Shown: positions 24,689 to 34,061, counted from the first letter of the stretch. The stretch is DNA of 45,557 nucleotides from Rubrivivax sp. (GCA_027489455.1 JAIXZR010000021.1:1-45557); one strand, 5' to 3'. Program-made: numbers and translations. Notes: generated by a model not told the origin, from the letters alone.

Positions 24689-25567
24689 CTAGAGGCTCAT
24701 GGTCTGCTTGGCGCGCTGGTAGGCCTCGTGCAGCCGCGCGTACACCGGCCCGGGCCGCCCGCGGTTGGCACCGTGGCCCACGCCCTGGCCGTCGATTCGG
24801 GTGACCGGCAGGACTTCCTTGGTGGCCGAGCTCAGCAGCACTTCGTCGGCCGACATCACGTCGGCTTCGGGGATGGGCCGCAGGTTGTAGGCGACACCGC
24901 AATCGGCGCAGAGCTCGCGCAGCAGCTCGACACGGATGCCTTCCAGCACATGGTCGCTCTTGGGCGGGCCCAGCAGCGCGCCTTCGTGCACGATCCAGAC
25001 GTTGCTGGCGGCGGCTTCGGTGAGAAAGCCGTCGCGGAACATGATGGTCTCCACCGCACCGTGGTCGGCCGACATCTGCCGCGCCAGCACGTTGCCCAGC
25101 AGGCTGGTGCTTTTGATGTCGCCGCGCTCCCAGCGGAAATCGCGCGCCGTGGTGCAGGCCACGCCCTGGTGGCGCTGCTCGGGCGTGGCGGGTTTCATCG
25201 GGTTGGCCATCGCGAACACCGTGGGCGTGATGCCCTGCGGCATGACGTGGTCACGCGGCGCCACGCCGCGCGTCACCTGGATGTAGACCAGCTGGTCTTC
25301 GGCACCCGTCTCACCGAAGCGCGCGGCCACCAGCGTGCGGCACAGCGCCAGCCACTCGTCCCGCGTGTGCGGGTTGGCGATGCGCAGCTTGGCCAGTGAG
25401 CGGCCCAGCCGGGCCATGTGCTCGTCGAAGCGGAACAGCCGCTGGCCGTACACGGGCACGACTTCGTAGATGCCGTCGCCGAAGATGAAGCCGCGGTCCA
25501 GCACCGGCACGCGCGCTTCGGCCATGGGCACGTAGCTGCCGTTGAGAAAGACCAGGTTCTCGTTCAT
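24689..25567 (-). CDS. dat: D-amino acid aminotransferase (class IV PLP enzyme)
   Basis: A 292-residue fold-type IV aminotransferase that interconverts D-amino acids such as D-alanine and D-glutamate with keto acids. Seen: LDRGFIFGDGIYEVVPVY, the arginine-containing VYIQVTRGVAPRDH, the PLP-lysine in DIKSTSLLGNVLA, and the glutamate region FLTEAAASNVWIV. The VxRGxAxRxH-type sequence favours D-specific over branched-chain enzymes. It lies downstream of dacA, so both serve peptidoglycan D-amino acid metabolism; this link is from genome context. Confidence 0.93.
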   Translation of the reverse strand: MNENLVFLNGSYVPMAEARVPVLDRGFIFGDGIYEVVPVYGQRLFRFDEHMARLGRSLAKLRIANPHTRDEWLALCRTLVAARFGETGAEDQLVYIQVTRGVAPRDHVMPQGITPTVFAMANPMKPATPEQRHQGVACTTARDFRWERGDIKSTSLLGNVLARQMSADHGAVETIMFRDGFLTEAAASNVWIVHEGALLGPPKSDHVLEGIRVELLRELCADCGVAYNLRPIPEADVMSADEVLLSSATKEVLPVTRIDGQGVGHGANRGRPGPVYARLHEAYQRAKQTMSL

Positions 25568-25658
25568 GGGGGGTTCCTGCCTTCAGCAAGGGGGCCATCG
25601 GCCCGGGCCAGAGTCTGTCTGCCCGGCCCGGCGACGGCATCATGGCACGCGGCGGGGG

Positions 25659-26900
25659 CTACTTGATCCACAGCCGCAGGGCGTCCCAGGCGCGGCCGAA
25701 GATGCCGGCCAGCGGCACCGGTTCCAGCACCACCAGCGGCACATTGGCGATCGTGGCGCCGGCAGCGGTGGTGATCTTGATCGTGCCCACGCGCTGGCCG
25801 GCCGTCAGCGGGGCCACCAGCGGGTCGGTGCGCTCGATCACGGTCTTGAGCTTGTCGCCTTCGCCCTTCGGCACGGTGGCGAACAGCGCGCCTGGGGTGC
25901 CCAGCTTGGCTTCGGCGCTGGTGCCCTTCCACACTGGCACCGTGGCCACGGGCTTGCCGGCGTCGAACAGGCGCAGCGCGTCCCAGGCCAGGTAGCCCCA
26001 GTTCAGCAGCTTCTGGCTTTCGGCGGCGCGGGCTTCGCGACTGGCGGTGCCCAGCACCACGCTCAGCAGCCGGCGCTGCCCGTTGGGCATGTTGCGCATG
26101 GCGCTGGCCACCAGGCAGTAGCCGGCGCTGTCGGTGTAGCCGGTCTTCATGCCGTCGACGCTGGGGTCGCGGCCCAGCAGCATGTTGCGGTTGTCCTGGC
26201 GGATGTTGTTGAAGGTGTAGTTGCGCAGCGCGTAGAGCGGATAGAAGTCCGGGTGCTCGCTGATGATGCGCGCCGCGATCGTGGCCACGTCGCGCGCGCT
26301 GCTGTAGTGCCCGGCCTCGGTGAGGCCGGTGACGTTCCTGAACTGCGTGTTCTTCAGGCCCCAGGCCTGGGCCTGGCGGTTCATCATCGCCACGAAGGCG
26401 TCCACGCTGCCGGCCACGCCTTCGGCCAGGGCCACCGAGGCATCGTTGCCGCTTTGCACGATCATCCCGCGCAGCAACTCGTCGACCTTGGGTGTCATCT
26501 TCGGGTCGATGAACATCAGCGATCCGCCGCCCTTGCGTTCAGCCCAGGCGCGTTCGCTCACCGGCAGGGTCTGGTCCAGGGCCAGCTTCTTGTCCCGCAG
26601 GGCGTTGAAGACGAGGTAGGCCGTCATCAGCTTGGTCAGCGAAGCCGGGTCCGCCTGGGTGTCGGCATCACGTTCTGCCAACACCTGGTTGCTGGCCAGA
26701 TCGATCAGCAGGTACTGGCGGGCGGCCACCTCGGGCGGTTGCGGCAGCTGTGCGCGGGCCGCTGGCGCCAGCAGCAGTGCCAGAAGCATTAGCAGGGCGC
26801 GGGTGATCCCGCCGGCGGTGGCAGGCGCCCGGCGCGTCAGCCAGGTGGGGCCCGGGTGCAGGGAGGGAGGGCAGGGAAGGCGGGTCGTGGATTCAGGCAT
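25659..26900 (-). CDS. dacA: D-alanyl-D-alanine carboxypeptidase (PBP5/6 type)
   Basis: A 413-residue low-molecular-weight penicillin-binding protein that trims the terminal D-Ala from peptidoglycan stem peptides. After a long N-terminus and signal peptide (ending ARAQ), the three active-site motifs appear: SLTK (nucleophile serine), SGN, and KTG in DGMKTGYTDSAG. A beta-rich C-terminal PBP5_C domain and a terminal amphipathic helix (AWDALRLWIK), which anchors to the membrane, complete the protein. The start is taken at the ATG 26900; an upstream TTG (26924) is possible but has no better ribosome site. Confidence 0.95.
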   Translation of the reverse strand: MPESTTRLPCPPSLHPGPTWLTRRAPATAGGITRALLMLLALLLAPAARAQLPQPPEVAARQYLLIDLASNQVLAERDADTQADPASLTKLMTAYLVFNALRDKKLALDQTLPVSERAWAERKGGGSLMFIDPKMTPKVDELLRGMIVQSGNDASVALAEGVAGSVDAFVAMMNRQAQAWGLKNTQFRNVTGLTEAGHYSSARDVATIAARIISEHPDFYPLYALRNYTFNNIRQDNRNMLLGRDPSVDGMKTGYTDSAGYCLVASAMRNMPNGQRRLLSVVLGTASREARAAESQKLLNWGYLAWDALRLFDAGKPVATVPVWKGTSAEAKLGTPGALFATVPKGEGDKLKTVIERTDPLVAPLTAGQRVGTIKITTAAGATIANVPLVVLEPVPLAGIFGRAWDALRLWIK

Positions 26901-26945
26901 CAGGGTGGGACGCGCTTGCAGCAAGCGCTTGTCAGGTCTCGGGGG

Positions 26946-27596
26946 TCAGGGGTGGTCGATCGGCACCTGCAGGGCGCGGGTGACGATGGTCTTGAGCAGC
27001 GGCAGCTGACCGTGGAAGAAGTGGCCGGCGCCTGGCACCACCACCACCGGCAGCGCTTGCGGGCGTGCCCAGTCCAGCGCTGCGGCCAGCGGCACCACAT
27101 CGTCGGCTTCGCCATGCACCACCAGGGTGTGCTCGGGCACCGGCGCCAGGTCGAAACGGCTGGCGGCCGGGCCCACCAGCAGCAGCCGGGCCGCGGCGCC
27201 GCCCGGGGCGCGGCCATCGGCCAGTCGGGCGGCCAGCTGCGTGGCGACGTAGGCGCCAAACGAGAAGCCGCCGATGACCAGCGGCTGGCCGGCCTGGCGG
27301 TGCGCCAGCAATACCGCTTGCGCGTCGTCGATCTCGCCCCGGCCTTCGTCCCATGCGCCTTCGGAGCCGCCCACGCCGCGGAAGTTCAGGCGCAGCGCGG
27401 TGTAGCCCTGCGCCACGCAGGCGCGGGCCAGGGTCTGCACGACCTTGTTGTCCAGCGTGCCGCCGTGCAGCGGGTGCGGGTGGCACAGCAGCGCCAGGCC
27501 GCGGGGGCCGCCGGCGGTGTCGGTGGGGGTGTCCAAGGCCGTCTCCAGCCGTCCGGCCGGGCCGGCCACGGCCCCGCGCAGGGTGCCTGCGTTCAT
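26946..27596 (-). CDS. Alpha/beta hydrolase
   Basis: A 216-residue serine hydrolase of the short alpha/beta class. Features: HPHPLHGGTLDNKVV near residue 40, LRLNFRGVGGSEG, the nucleophile elbow GFSFGAYVA, the acid in VVHGEADDVVPL, and the histidine in VPGAGHFFHG. Relatives are annotated as esterase/lipase-like proteins and often neighbour dacA in betaproteobacteria. The substrate is unknown. It lies 28 bases downstream of the ferredoxin gene and 45 upstream of dacA. Confidence 0.9.
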   Translation of the reverse strand: MNAGTLRGAVAGPAGRLETALDTPTDTAGGPRGLALLCHPHPLHGGTLDNKVVQTLARACVAQGYTALRLNFRGVGGSEGAWDEGRGEIDDAQAVLLAHRQAGQPLVIGGFSFGAYVATQLAARLADGRAPGGAAARLLLVGPAASRFDLAPVPEHTLVVHGEADDVVPLAAALDWARPQALPVVVVPGAGHFFHGQLPLLKTIVTRALQVPIDHP

Positions 27597-27624
27597 GCTG
27601 CCGGGCCCTGGGCGTGCAGCCGCA

Positions 27625-27951
27625 TCAGCGGCCGACGTCCGGCGCCAGCAGCAGCCTGTCGACGACCTGGCCGTTCTTCAGGTGCTGCTCGACGATGTCG
27701 TCGATGTCGTGCTGGTCGACGAAGGTGTACCAGGTGCCTTCGGGGTAGACCACCGCCACCGGGCCGCCGGCACAGCGGTCCAGGCAACCGGCCTTGTTGA
27801 CGCGCACGCCACCCGGCCCGGCCAGGCCTTCGGCCCGCACGCGCTGCTTGCAGTGGTCGAAGCCGGCCTGGGCGTCGTGCTGGGCGCAGCAGGCTTCGCC
27901 ATTGCTGCGCTGGTTCAGGCAGAAGAAGACATGGTGCTTGTAATAGCTCAT
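27625..27951 (-). CDS. Thioredoxin-like [2Fe-2S] ferredoxin
   Basis: A 108-residue protein with the thioredoxin-like ferredoxin pattern: cysteines at 11, 21/22, 56 and 60 (FFCLNQR, EACCAQ, AGCLDRCAGGP) that would ligate a 2Fe-2S cluster. The ending VVYPEGTWYTFVDQHDIDDIVEQHL is the typical C-terminal strand-helix of this class. It probably carries electrons for an unidentified partner. The start at 27951 gives the usual short N-terminus MSYYKHHVFFC. Confidence 0.93.
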   Translation of the reverse strand: MSYYKHHVFFCLNQRSNGEACCAQHDAQAGFDHCKQRVRAEGLAGPGGVRVNKAGCLDRCAGGPVAVVYPEGTWYTFVDQHDIDDIVEQHLKNGQVVDRLLLAPDVGR

Positions 27952-27986
27952 GCCGCAGATTGTAGGCAGCGGCCCCTGGCGGGCCA

Positions 27987-28016
27987 CCGCAGGCCGGGCC
28001 GGGCTCAGGCCTGCGG
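27987..28016 (-). terminator. Hairpin overlapping the stop codon of the VanZ-like gene
   Basis: A 9-base perfect inverted repeat, CCGCAGGCC (27987-27995) and GGCCTGCGG (28008-28016), whose loop contains the stop codon (28005-28007). There is no T tract, so it is either a Rho-type pause or an mRNA-stabilising structure between the VanZ-like gene and the ferredoxin gene. Confidence 0.45.
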
Positions 28017-29159
28017 TGTGCGCTGCGCCAGCCGCGTCAGCAGCCAGCCCATCGCGGCGAAGGGCCAGAGCCAGCCCAGCCACTGCGCCAGGCCGTGGAA
28101 GCGCACGAAGCGGCCCTGTTCCCAGGCCTGCAGGGTCTGGGCGAAGTACGGGTCGTCGGGCGCCTGGGTCACGCCGGCCACCAGCCCCGTCAACACCATC
28201 AGCCCGACGCCAGCCACCAGGCGGCGTGGCAGCGGCGCCAGCAGCACCGCCACCAGCAGCCCGCAAGCCAGGCCCGGCACCGTGCGGGGGGTCAGCCAGG
28301 CAGCGGCGTGGGCCGGGCCGTAGTTCAGGGCCGTGGACAGCGTCATGCCCGCCAGCGCCAGCGCCAGCGCACCTGCCGCCAGCAGCAGCCGGCGCCAGCC
28401 CGGCCGCGCGACGCTGTAGGCCACCAGGCAGGGCGCCAGCAGGCCCATGGCGGTGATCAGTGCTTCGCCCAGCGGGCGCAGCGGTGGTGGTGTGGCGCTG
28501 GCGTTGTCCAGCAGTTCGTAGGCCGCCTGCGCCCAGGCGATGCCTTCCAGCGTCTGCACCAGGAAGTCGCGCAGCAGCGGCAGGCCTTGGCCCAGGCCCA
28601 GCGGCACCGGGGCCGGGAACAGCAGCGCCACCGGCCACAGCGCCAGCAGCGCCAGGGCACCGGCACTGTCGCGCAGGAACCAGCGCCGGCGCATGCGTTC
28701 CCAGCGCCGCACCAGACCCAGCGCCAACGCCACGCTGGCCAGCAGCGCCCCGATCGCGGCACCGGCCGTGTTCAGCGCCAGGTCCTTCAGCGAAGGATGC
28801 CGGCCTGGCAGGAACTGCTGCCCCACCTCGGCCAGGTAGGACAGCCCGGCCGGCAGCAGCAGCGCCGCCGCAGCGGCCACAGCCAGGCGGCTGCCGCTGC
28901 GTTGCCAGGCCAGCAGCACCAGGGCACCGAGCGGGGCGTAGCCGACGAGGTTGAAGACCGTGTCGTAGGGGGCCAGCCAGGGCGGCCAGGGCAGGCGCGC
29001 CAGATCGCCCAGCGCCAGGCCCGGCGGCCAGCGCCAGCCGCTGAACGGGTAGAGGCTGGCATACAGCACCAGCGCCACGTAGGCCCAGGCCAAGGGAGCG
29101 GCGGAACTGCGCTGGCGCAGGCCAGCGGTGGGCAGCGACGCGGGCAGGGGGCCAGGCAC
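28005..29159 (-). CDS. VanZ-like family membrane protein
   Basis: A polytopic protein of about 384 residues with roughly ten hydrophobic segments. The first third carries VanZ-like sequence: ALVLYASLYPFSGW, DTVFNLVGYAPLGALVLLAW and LPGRHPSLKDLALNTAGAAIGAL. The remainder is a set of further helices, so it is longer than simple VanZ proteins. VanZ itself gives low teicoplanin resistance in enterococci; here the function is unknown. The start is uncertain: the GTG at 29159 is the best codon available, and no in-frame ATG precedes the conserved region. It lies 28 bases downstream of hemJ. Confidence 0.82.
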   Translation of the reverse strand: MPGPLPASLPTAGLRQRSSAAPLAWAYVALVLYASLYPFSGWRWPPGLALGDLARLPWPPWLAPYDTVFNLVGYAPLGALVLLAWQRSGSRLAVAAAAALLLPAGLSYLAEVGQQFLPGRHPSLKDLALNTAGAAIGALLASVALALGLVRRWERMRRRWFLRDSAGALALLALWPVALLFPAPVPLGLGQGLPLLRDFLVQTLEGIAWAQAAYELLDNASATPPPLRPLGEALITAMGLLAPCLVAYSVARPGWRRLLLAAGALALALAGMTLSTALNYGPAHAAAWLTPRTVPGLACGLLVAVLLAPLPRRLVAGVGLMVLTGLVAGVTQAPDDPYFAQTLQAWEQGRFVRFHGLAQWLGWLWPFAAMGWLLTRLAQRTPQA

Positions 29160-29187
29160 GTGGTGGCGATCGGTCGTGCCCGGCCGT

Positions 29188-29628
29188 CTAGAACGGCTTG
29201 ACGACCACCAGCACCACGATGGCAGCGAACAGCAGCACCGAGGCCTCGTTGAAGAACCGGTACCACTTGTGCGGGCGGCGGTTGATGCCCGTTTCGAAGC
29301 CCCGCAGCAGCTGCCGGCACAGGTGGTGGTAACCCACCGCGCCCAGCACCAGCAGCAGCTTGGCGTGCATCCAGCCGCTGCGCAGGAAGCCACCCCCGAA
29401 GCCCAGCCACAGCCACAGCCCCAGGGCGATGGCCGGCACCATCAGCAGGCTGGAGAACCGGTAGAGCTTGCGGGCCATCAGCAGCAGCCGTTCGCGCTCG
29501 GCATGGCTGTCGGCAGGCACCATGGCCAGGTTGACGAACAGCCGCGGCAGGTAGAACAGCCCCGCGAACCAGCTGGCCACGAAGACGATATGAAAGGCCT
29601 TGACCCAGAGATAAGCAGAGCTCATCCG
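29188..29628 (-). CDS. hemJ: Protoporphyrinogen IX oxidase HemJ (CopD-like)
   Basis: A small (146-residue) four-helix membrane protein of the HemJ family, which oxidises protoporphyrinogen IX to protoporphyrin IX in bacteria lacking HemG/HemY. Seen: VKAFHIVFVASWFAGLFYLPRLFVN with the conserved histidine, RKLYRFSSLLMVPAI, WMHAKLLLVLGAVGYHH, and WYRFFNEASVLLF. Divergent orientation to hemB, another gene of the same pathway, strongly supports the assignment. The start at 29628 gives MSSAYLWVK. Its product feeds both heme and bacteriochlorophyll. A strong intrinsic terminator lies 50-80 bases upstream of this start on the same strand. Confidence 0.93.
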   Translation of the reverse strand, partial: RMSSAYLWVKAFHIVFVASWFAGLFYLPRLFVNLAMVPADSHAERERLLLMARKLYRFSSLLMVPAIALGLWLWLGFGGGFLRSGWMHAKLLLVLGAVGYHHLCRQLLRGFETGINRRPHKWYRFFNEASVLLFAAIVVLVVVKPF

Positions 29629-29676
29629 GCACATTATGCGCAGCGGCGCTGGCCCGCCCGGCAGTCTGCTGCGCTG

Positions 29677-29710
29677 CAAAAAAAGAGGCCCTGGCACGGG
29701 GCCAGGGCCT
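29677..29710 (-). terminator. Intrinsic terminator on the minus strand upstream of hemJ
   Basis: Ten perfectly paired bases, AGGCCCTGGC (29686-29695) with GCCAGGGCCT (29701-29710), and a 5-base loop. On the minus strand the stem is followed by C then a run of T (complement of the A tract 29677-29684). This is the strongest terminator signal in the window after the one at 37914. It faces towards hemJ, so it cannot end hemB or hemJ transcripts; it must end an RNA that starts inside this gap. Confidence 0.85.
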
Positions 29711-29800
29711 GCAAGCCTTATCGCTGTCATCACGCTAAGGCACCTGCTCAGGGAGGAAAAGCAGGGAGACGACGGCCGCAGGCCCAGCGGACCCACGACT
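29678..29800 (-). ncRNA. Candidate small RNA or hemJ attenuator in the hemJ-hemB intergenic region
   Basis: On the minus strand three stem-loops follow one another. SL1 pairs CCTGCT with AGCAGG (plus positions 29760-29765 and 29743-29748), exposing an 11-base loop containing CCUCCC, an anti-Shine-Dalgarno type seed. SL2 pairs GCCTTA with TAAGGC (29736-29741 and 29715-29720). SL3 is the terminator below. The 5' end is not certain: a GATAGT -10-like hexamer occurs near 29798-29803, giving an RNA of about 110 bases. It could be a free small RNA (C-rich loops are known seeds in other bacterial small RNAs) or the leader of hemJ with an attenuator. No Rfam family is recognised. Confidence 0.5.
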
Positions 29801-29910
29801 ATCATCCCGAGACAATGGTAACGCAGCGCCACCCTGGCTCGCGGCGTCGTCACCCCCCTGTGCGAGGCCTTCCGGTACCGCCCCGGCGCGGACGGGGCCC
29901 CGCCTCCTGA

Positions 29911-30930
<1,020 letters not shown>

Positions 30931-30966
30931 CGCCAGCAGCCGGAACGGGGCTCCGCGGCCTTCCTG

Positions 30967-32085
30967 ATGCGCATCTTCCACATCACCGCCGACCAGTTCA
31001 TCGAGCTCGAAGCACTGCCCGCGGCGCTCCCTGATCACGGCTTCCTGTGGCTCGGCAGCGCGCGGCGCGAGTTCGAGGTCGGCGTGGCCGAGATCCAGGC
31101 CCGGCTGCAGGCTTGGACGGGTGGCCAGCTCGTCGACCTGCATGTGCTGGACCTGCTGAACAACCAGCTGCCCAGCCACTTCGACTACACGTCCTGGTAC
31201 GACCTGATGGTGTTCCGGCGGCTGGCGGCCGGTGCGGGCAGCGCCGCGCTGTTCGTGGACGAGGCGCGCGGCACGCTCGCTTCGGCCAAGCGGGCGCTGG
31301 ATGCCATCGACACCAGCCCGGTCGGCTTTGCCGTGTTCGATCGCGTGCTCGTCACTGTCCACCCCACCGATTGCGCCGTGCGCGAGTACTTCGCTCAGCG
31401 CCTGGCGGGCATGGCCCTGGACCGCGAGCCGCGAGAGCCCCGTGAGCAGCGCGACCCGCGCGGCGGCGTGCGCCTGCCAGCCAGCCCGGCCGACCTGATG
31501 CTGCGCATGGTCAACCACATGGTCGACAGCTACCTGGACCTGCGCCGCCTGCTCACGCGCCAGCTGGGCTACCTGCAGCAGGAACTGCTGAACCCGCACA
31601 GCCAGTTCAACGACTGGCAGGTGCTGCTGGATTCGCGCAACGCGCTGAACATGCTCGAAGACACCTGCGAGGACCAGCGCTCGGCGGTGCAGGAGTGGAT
31701 CGACGCGCTGGATGAATGGCCCGACGAGCCCGAACCCGAGAAGCGCCGCGAACGCGAGCTGCTGCGCGTGCGATCGCGCGATGTGCTGGAGCACGTGGAG
31801 CGCGTGCTGGGCCACGTGCGTCGCCTGGAGCAAAGCGCCGAGACGTCGGTGCAGATGCACTTCAGTGCGCTGGGGCACCGTACCAACGACATCATGCGCA
31901 CGCTGACGGTGCTGACCGCGATCTTCCTGCCGCTGAACCTGATCACGGGTTTCTTCGGCATGAACTTCGACGGCTTGCCCCTCATCCACTCCAGCGTGGG
32001 TTTCTGGGCCGCCTTCGCGCTGATGGTGGTGGTCGCCGGGGCCCTGGTGGCCTTCTTCTGGCGCAAGCGCTATCTGGGGCGCTGA
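30967..32085 (+). CDS. CorA-family divalent cation transporter
   Basis: A 372-residue CorA-type channel: a large cytoplasmic N-terminal domain with long helices, then two C-terminal membrane segments. The first ends in the signature GFFGMN (in LITGFFGMNFDGLPLI), the ion selectivity motif of CorA; the second carries a basic tail WRKRYLGR. An acidic loop (PDEPEPEKRRERELL) precedes the last helix bundle. CorA moves Mg2+, Co2+ or Ni2+; ZntB homologues move Zn2+. The magnesium-type HemB next door makes Mg2+ an attractive but unproved substrate. It converges with amiC (18 bases between stops). Confidence 0.9.
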   Translation: MRIFHITADQFIELEALPAALPDHGFLWLGSARREFEVGVAEIQARLQAWTGGQLVDLHVLDLLNNQLPSHFDYTSWYDLMVFRRLAAGAGSAALFVDEARGTLASAKRALDAIDTSPVGFAVFDRVLVTVHPTDCAVREYFAQRLAGMALDREPREPREQRDPRGGVRLPASPADLMLRMVNHMVDSYLDLRRLLTRQLGYLQQELLNPHSQFNDWQVLLDSRNALNMLEDTCEDQRSAVQEWIDALDEWPDEPEPEKRRERELLRVRSRDVLEHVERVLGHVRRLEQSAETSVQMHFSALGHRTNDIMRTLTVLTAIFLPLNLITGFFGMNFDGLPLIHSSVGFWAAFALMVVVAGALVAFFWRKRYLGR

Positions 32086-32103
32086 TCGCGCCTGCGCCGG
32101 CGG

Positions 32104-33582
32104 CTACAGCGGCCTTTGCCGGGCCAGCGGCGGGTTGCGCGCGAAGTAGCCGCGCACGCCGGCAGTGATGGCGTCGACCAGCTCGCGCCGGTAGGCCGGA
32201 TCGCGCAGCTGCGCCTCTTCCTCAGGGTTGGAGATGAAGGCCGTCTCCACCAGGATGCTGGGGATGTCGGGCGCCTTCAGCACGGCAAAGCCGGCCTGCT
32301 CGACCTGCCGCTTGTGCAGCCGGCCCACCCGGCCCAGCGGGCCCAGCACCTCGCGCCCGAGCTTCAGGCTGTCCTTGATCTGGGCCGTCGTGCTCATGTC
32401 CAGCATCGCCTGCAGCAGCTGCCGGTCCTTCACGCCGGCCACGTTGACGCCACCGACCTGGTCTGAGGAGTTCTCGCGCTGGGCCATCCACCGTGCTGCG
32501 GTGCTGCTGGCACCGCTGGTGGACAGCGCGTAGACGCTGGCACCGCGCGCTTCGCGCCGCATGAAGGCGTCGGCGTGGATGCTGATGAAGAGATCGGCCT
32601 GCACGCGCCGGGCCTTGCGCACGCGTTCGCCCAGCGGCACGAAGTAGTCGCCCTCGCGCGTGAGCATCACGCGCATGCCGGGGATGGCGTTCAGTCGCTC
32701 GCGCAGTTGCAGCGCGATGGCCAGCACCACGTCCTTCTCGCGCAGGCCGGTGGGGCCGATCGCACCGGGGTCTTCGCCGCCATGGCCAGGGTCCAGGGCC
32801 ACGATCACCAGGCGGTCGACCCGCTGGCGCTCTGCAGGGCTGGCCGTCGGTGCCACGGCCACGGGCGCGGGTGCAGGTGCCGTGATGGGCGCGCCGCTGG
32901 CCGCCGGCGCTGCGGGCGCCGCCGATGCCACGGGCGCCGGCAGGGCAGGCGCGGGCGCCGCCGCGGCTGGCTGGCCTGGGGCCGGCTGCTCGATGCGCGC
33001 GATGAGCTCACCCAGCGCGTCCTGCGCAGCGCGCGCGGCCGGGCTGCCTGCGGCTTCGCGGTCGCGCAGCAGCGCCAGCAGTGGGTCGATTTCCTGCACC
33101 GGATACAGATCGAAGACCAGCCTGTGCTGGTAAACCGCCACGGGCTCCAGCGTGAACTGCTGCGGCTGGATCGGCTGGCGCAGATCGAACACCAGGCGCA
33201 CCACCCGGGGCTGGTACTGGCCCACGCGTACGCCGGCGATGTAGGGGTCGTCCGGCCGCACCTTGCCGACGAGATCGCGCAGCGCGTCGCGCAACTCCAG
33301 GCCGTCGATGTCCACCACCAGGCGGTAGGGCGCTTCGGTGAGCTGGTGACGCGCCGCCAGCGGCGTGTCGGACTCGATCGTCACCCGCGTGTAGGCCTTG
33401 GCAGGCCATACGCGCACGGCCAGGATCGCTGCGCCGTGAGCCAGCTGCGCCGAGCCCAGCAGCAGCACCAGGCTGCCCATGCGCGCCAGCGCGCGGCGGC
33501 GCGGCAAGGGCTGGCGGGCCCGTGCAGCATCTTCGGGCTGGGCGGGCGGGCGTTGGCCCTCGGGGCGGCTGGGCGGGCTCAT
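32104..33582 (-). CDS. amiC: N-acetylmuramoyl-L-alanine amidase (AmiC type)
   Basis: Cleaves the amide between N-acetylmuramic acid and L-alanine in septal peptidoglycan to separate daughter cells. The 492-residue protein has an N-terminal Arg-rich signal region, an AMIN domain (VRVWPAKAYTRVTIESD to LVFDLYP, about residues 55-165), an Ala/Pro-rich linker (about 200-250), and an Amidase_3 domain with the zinc motifs VALDPGHGGEDPG, the glutamate in REKDVVLA, SIHADAF, and VETAFISNPEEE. The start overlaps the tsaE stop (ATGA), so the two are coupled; the tsaE-amiC order is common in proteobacteria. Confidence 0.95.
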   Translation of the reverse strand: MSPPSRPEGQRPPAQPEDAARARQPLPRRRALARMGSLVLLLGSAQLAHGAAILAVRVWPAKAYTRVTIESDTPLAARHQLTEAPYRLVVDIDGLELRDALRDLVGKVRPDDPYIAGVRVGQYQPRVVRLVFDLRQPIQPQQFTLEPVAVYQHRLVFDLYPVQEIDPLLALLRDREAAGSPAARAAQDALGELIARIEQPAPGQPAAAAPAPALPAPVASAAPAAPAASGAPITAPAPAPVAVAPTASPAERQRVDRLVIVALDPGHGGEDPGAIGPTGLREKDVVLAIALQLRERLNAIPGMRVMLTREGDYFVPLGERVRKARRVQADLFISIHADAFMRREARGASVYALSTSGASSTAARWMAQRENSSDQVGGVNVAGVKDRQLLQAMLDMSTTAQIKDSLKLGREVLGPLGRVGRLHKRQVEQAGFAVLKAPDIPSILVETAFISNPEEEAQLRDPAYRRELVDAITAGVRGYFARNPPLARQRPL

Positions 33583-34061
33583 GACAGCAAGGCCTGGCCC
33601 GTGGGCGTGTGTGCGTGCAGCGTCACGTGGCGTTCGTCGGCTTCGGCGCCTGGCGCCAGGTGCACGTCGAGATCGGCCAGCGGCAGCATGCCAGCGGCCT
33701 TCTCCGGCCATTCGGCCAGCTTGAGCCCGGGCTGGGCGAAGATCTCGCGGAAGCCGGCGTCCAGCCATTCGCGCGGGTCTTCGAAGCGATAGAAATCGAA
33801 GTGCGAGACCGCCAGCGTGCCGGCCTGATAGGGTTCGAGCACCGCAAAGGTGGGGCTCTTGATGCGGCCCTGCACGCCCAGCGCGCGCAGCAGATGGCGC
33901 ACCAGCGTGGTCTTGCCCGCACCCAGCGGGCCATGCAGGCAGACCGTGGCATCGCGCAGTGCCGGCTGCCGGGCCAGTGCTTCGGCCCAGCGCTGGCAGT
34001 CGGCTTCGTCGGTCCAGCGCAGCCGGCGGGTTTCTAGAATCGGTGCATGCAGCGGCAGCAT
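33579..34061 (-). CDS. tsaE: tRNA threonylcarbamoyladenosine biosynthesis ATPase TsaE
   Basis: A small P-loop ATPase that works with TsaB and TsaD to make the t6A37 modification of ANN-decoding tRNAs. The 160-residue protein shows GPLGAGKTT (residues 44-52), the switch region SPTF, HFDFYRFEDPREW, and LKLAEWPEKA, all TsaE landmarks. The ATG at 34061 is used. The start codons of tsaE and queG are divergent and overlap: tsaE begins at 34061 on the minus strand, 14 bases inside queG, which begins at 34047. Confidence 0.95.
   Translation of the reverse strand: MLPLHAPILETRRLRWTDEADCQRWAEALARQPALRDATVCLHGPLGAGKTTLVRHLLRALGVQGRIKSPTFAVLEPYQAGTLAVSHFDFYRFEDPREWLDAGFREIFAQPGLKLAEWPEKAAGMLPLADLDVHLAPGAEADERHVTLHAHTPTGQALLS
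34035..34046 (+). promoter_or_regulatory. -10 element of queG, likely leaderless transcript
   Basis: TAGAAT at 34035-34040 is a good -10 hexamer. The queG ATG begins at 34047, six bases downstream, which is where transcription would start, so the mRNA would have no 5' leader. The -35 region (near 34012-34017) lies within tsaE coding sequence and is not convincing. Confidence 0.45.

Noticed and set aside
32575..33792. 405-codon plus-strand frame opposite amiC
   Set aside because: Composition is typical of a reverse-strand shadow, and amiC motifs on the minus strand are complete.
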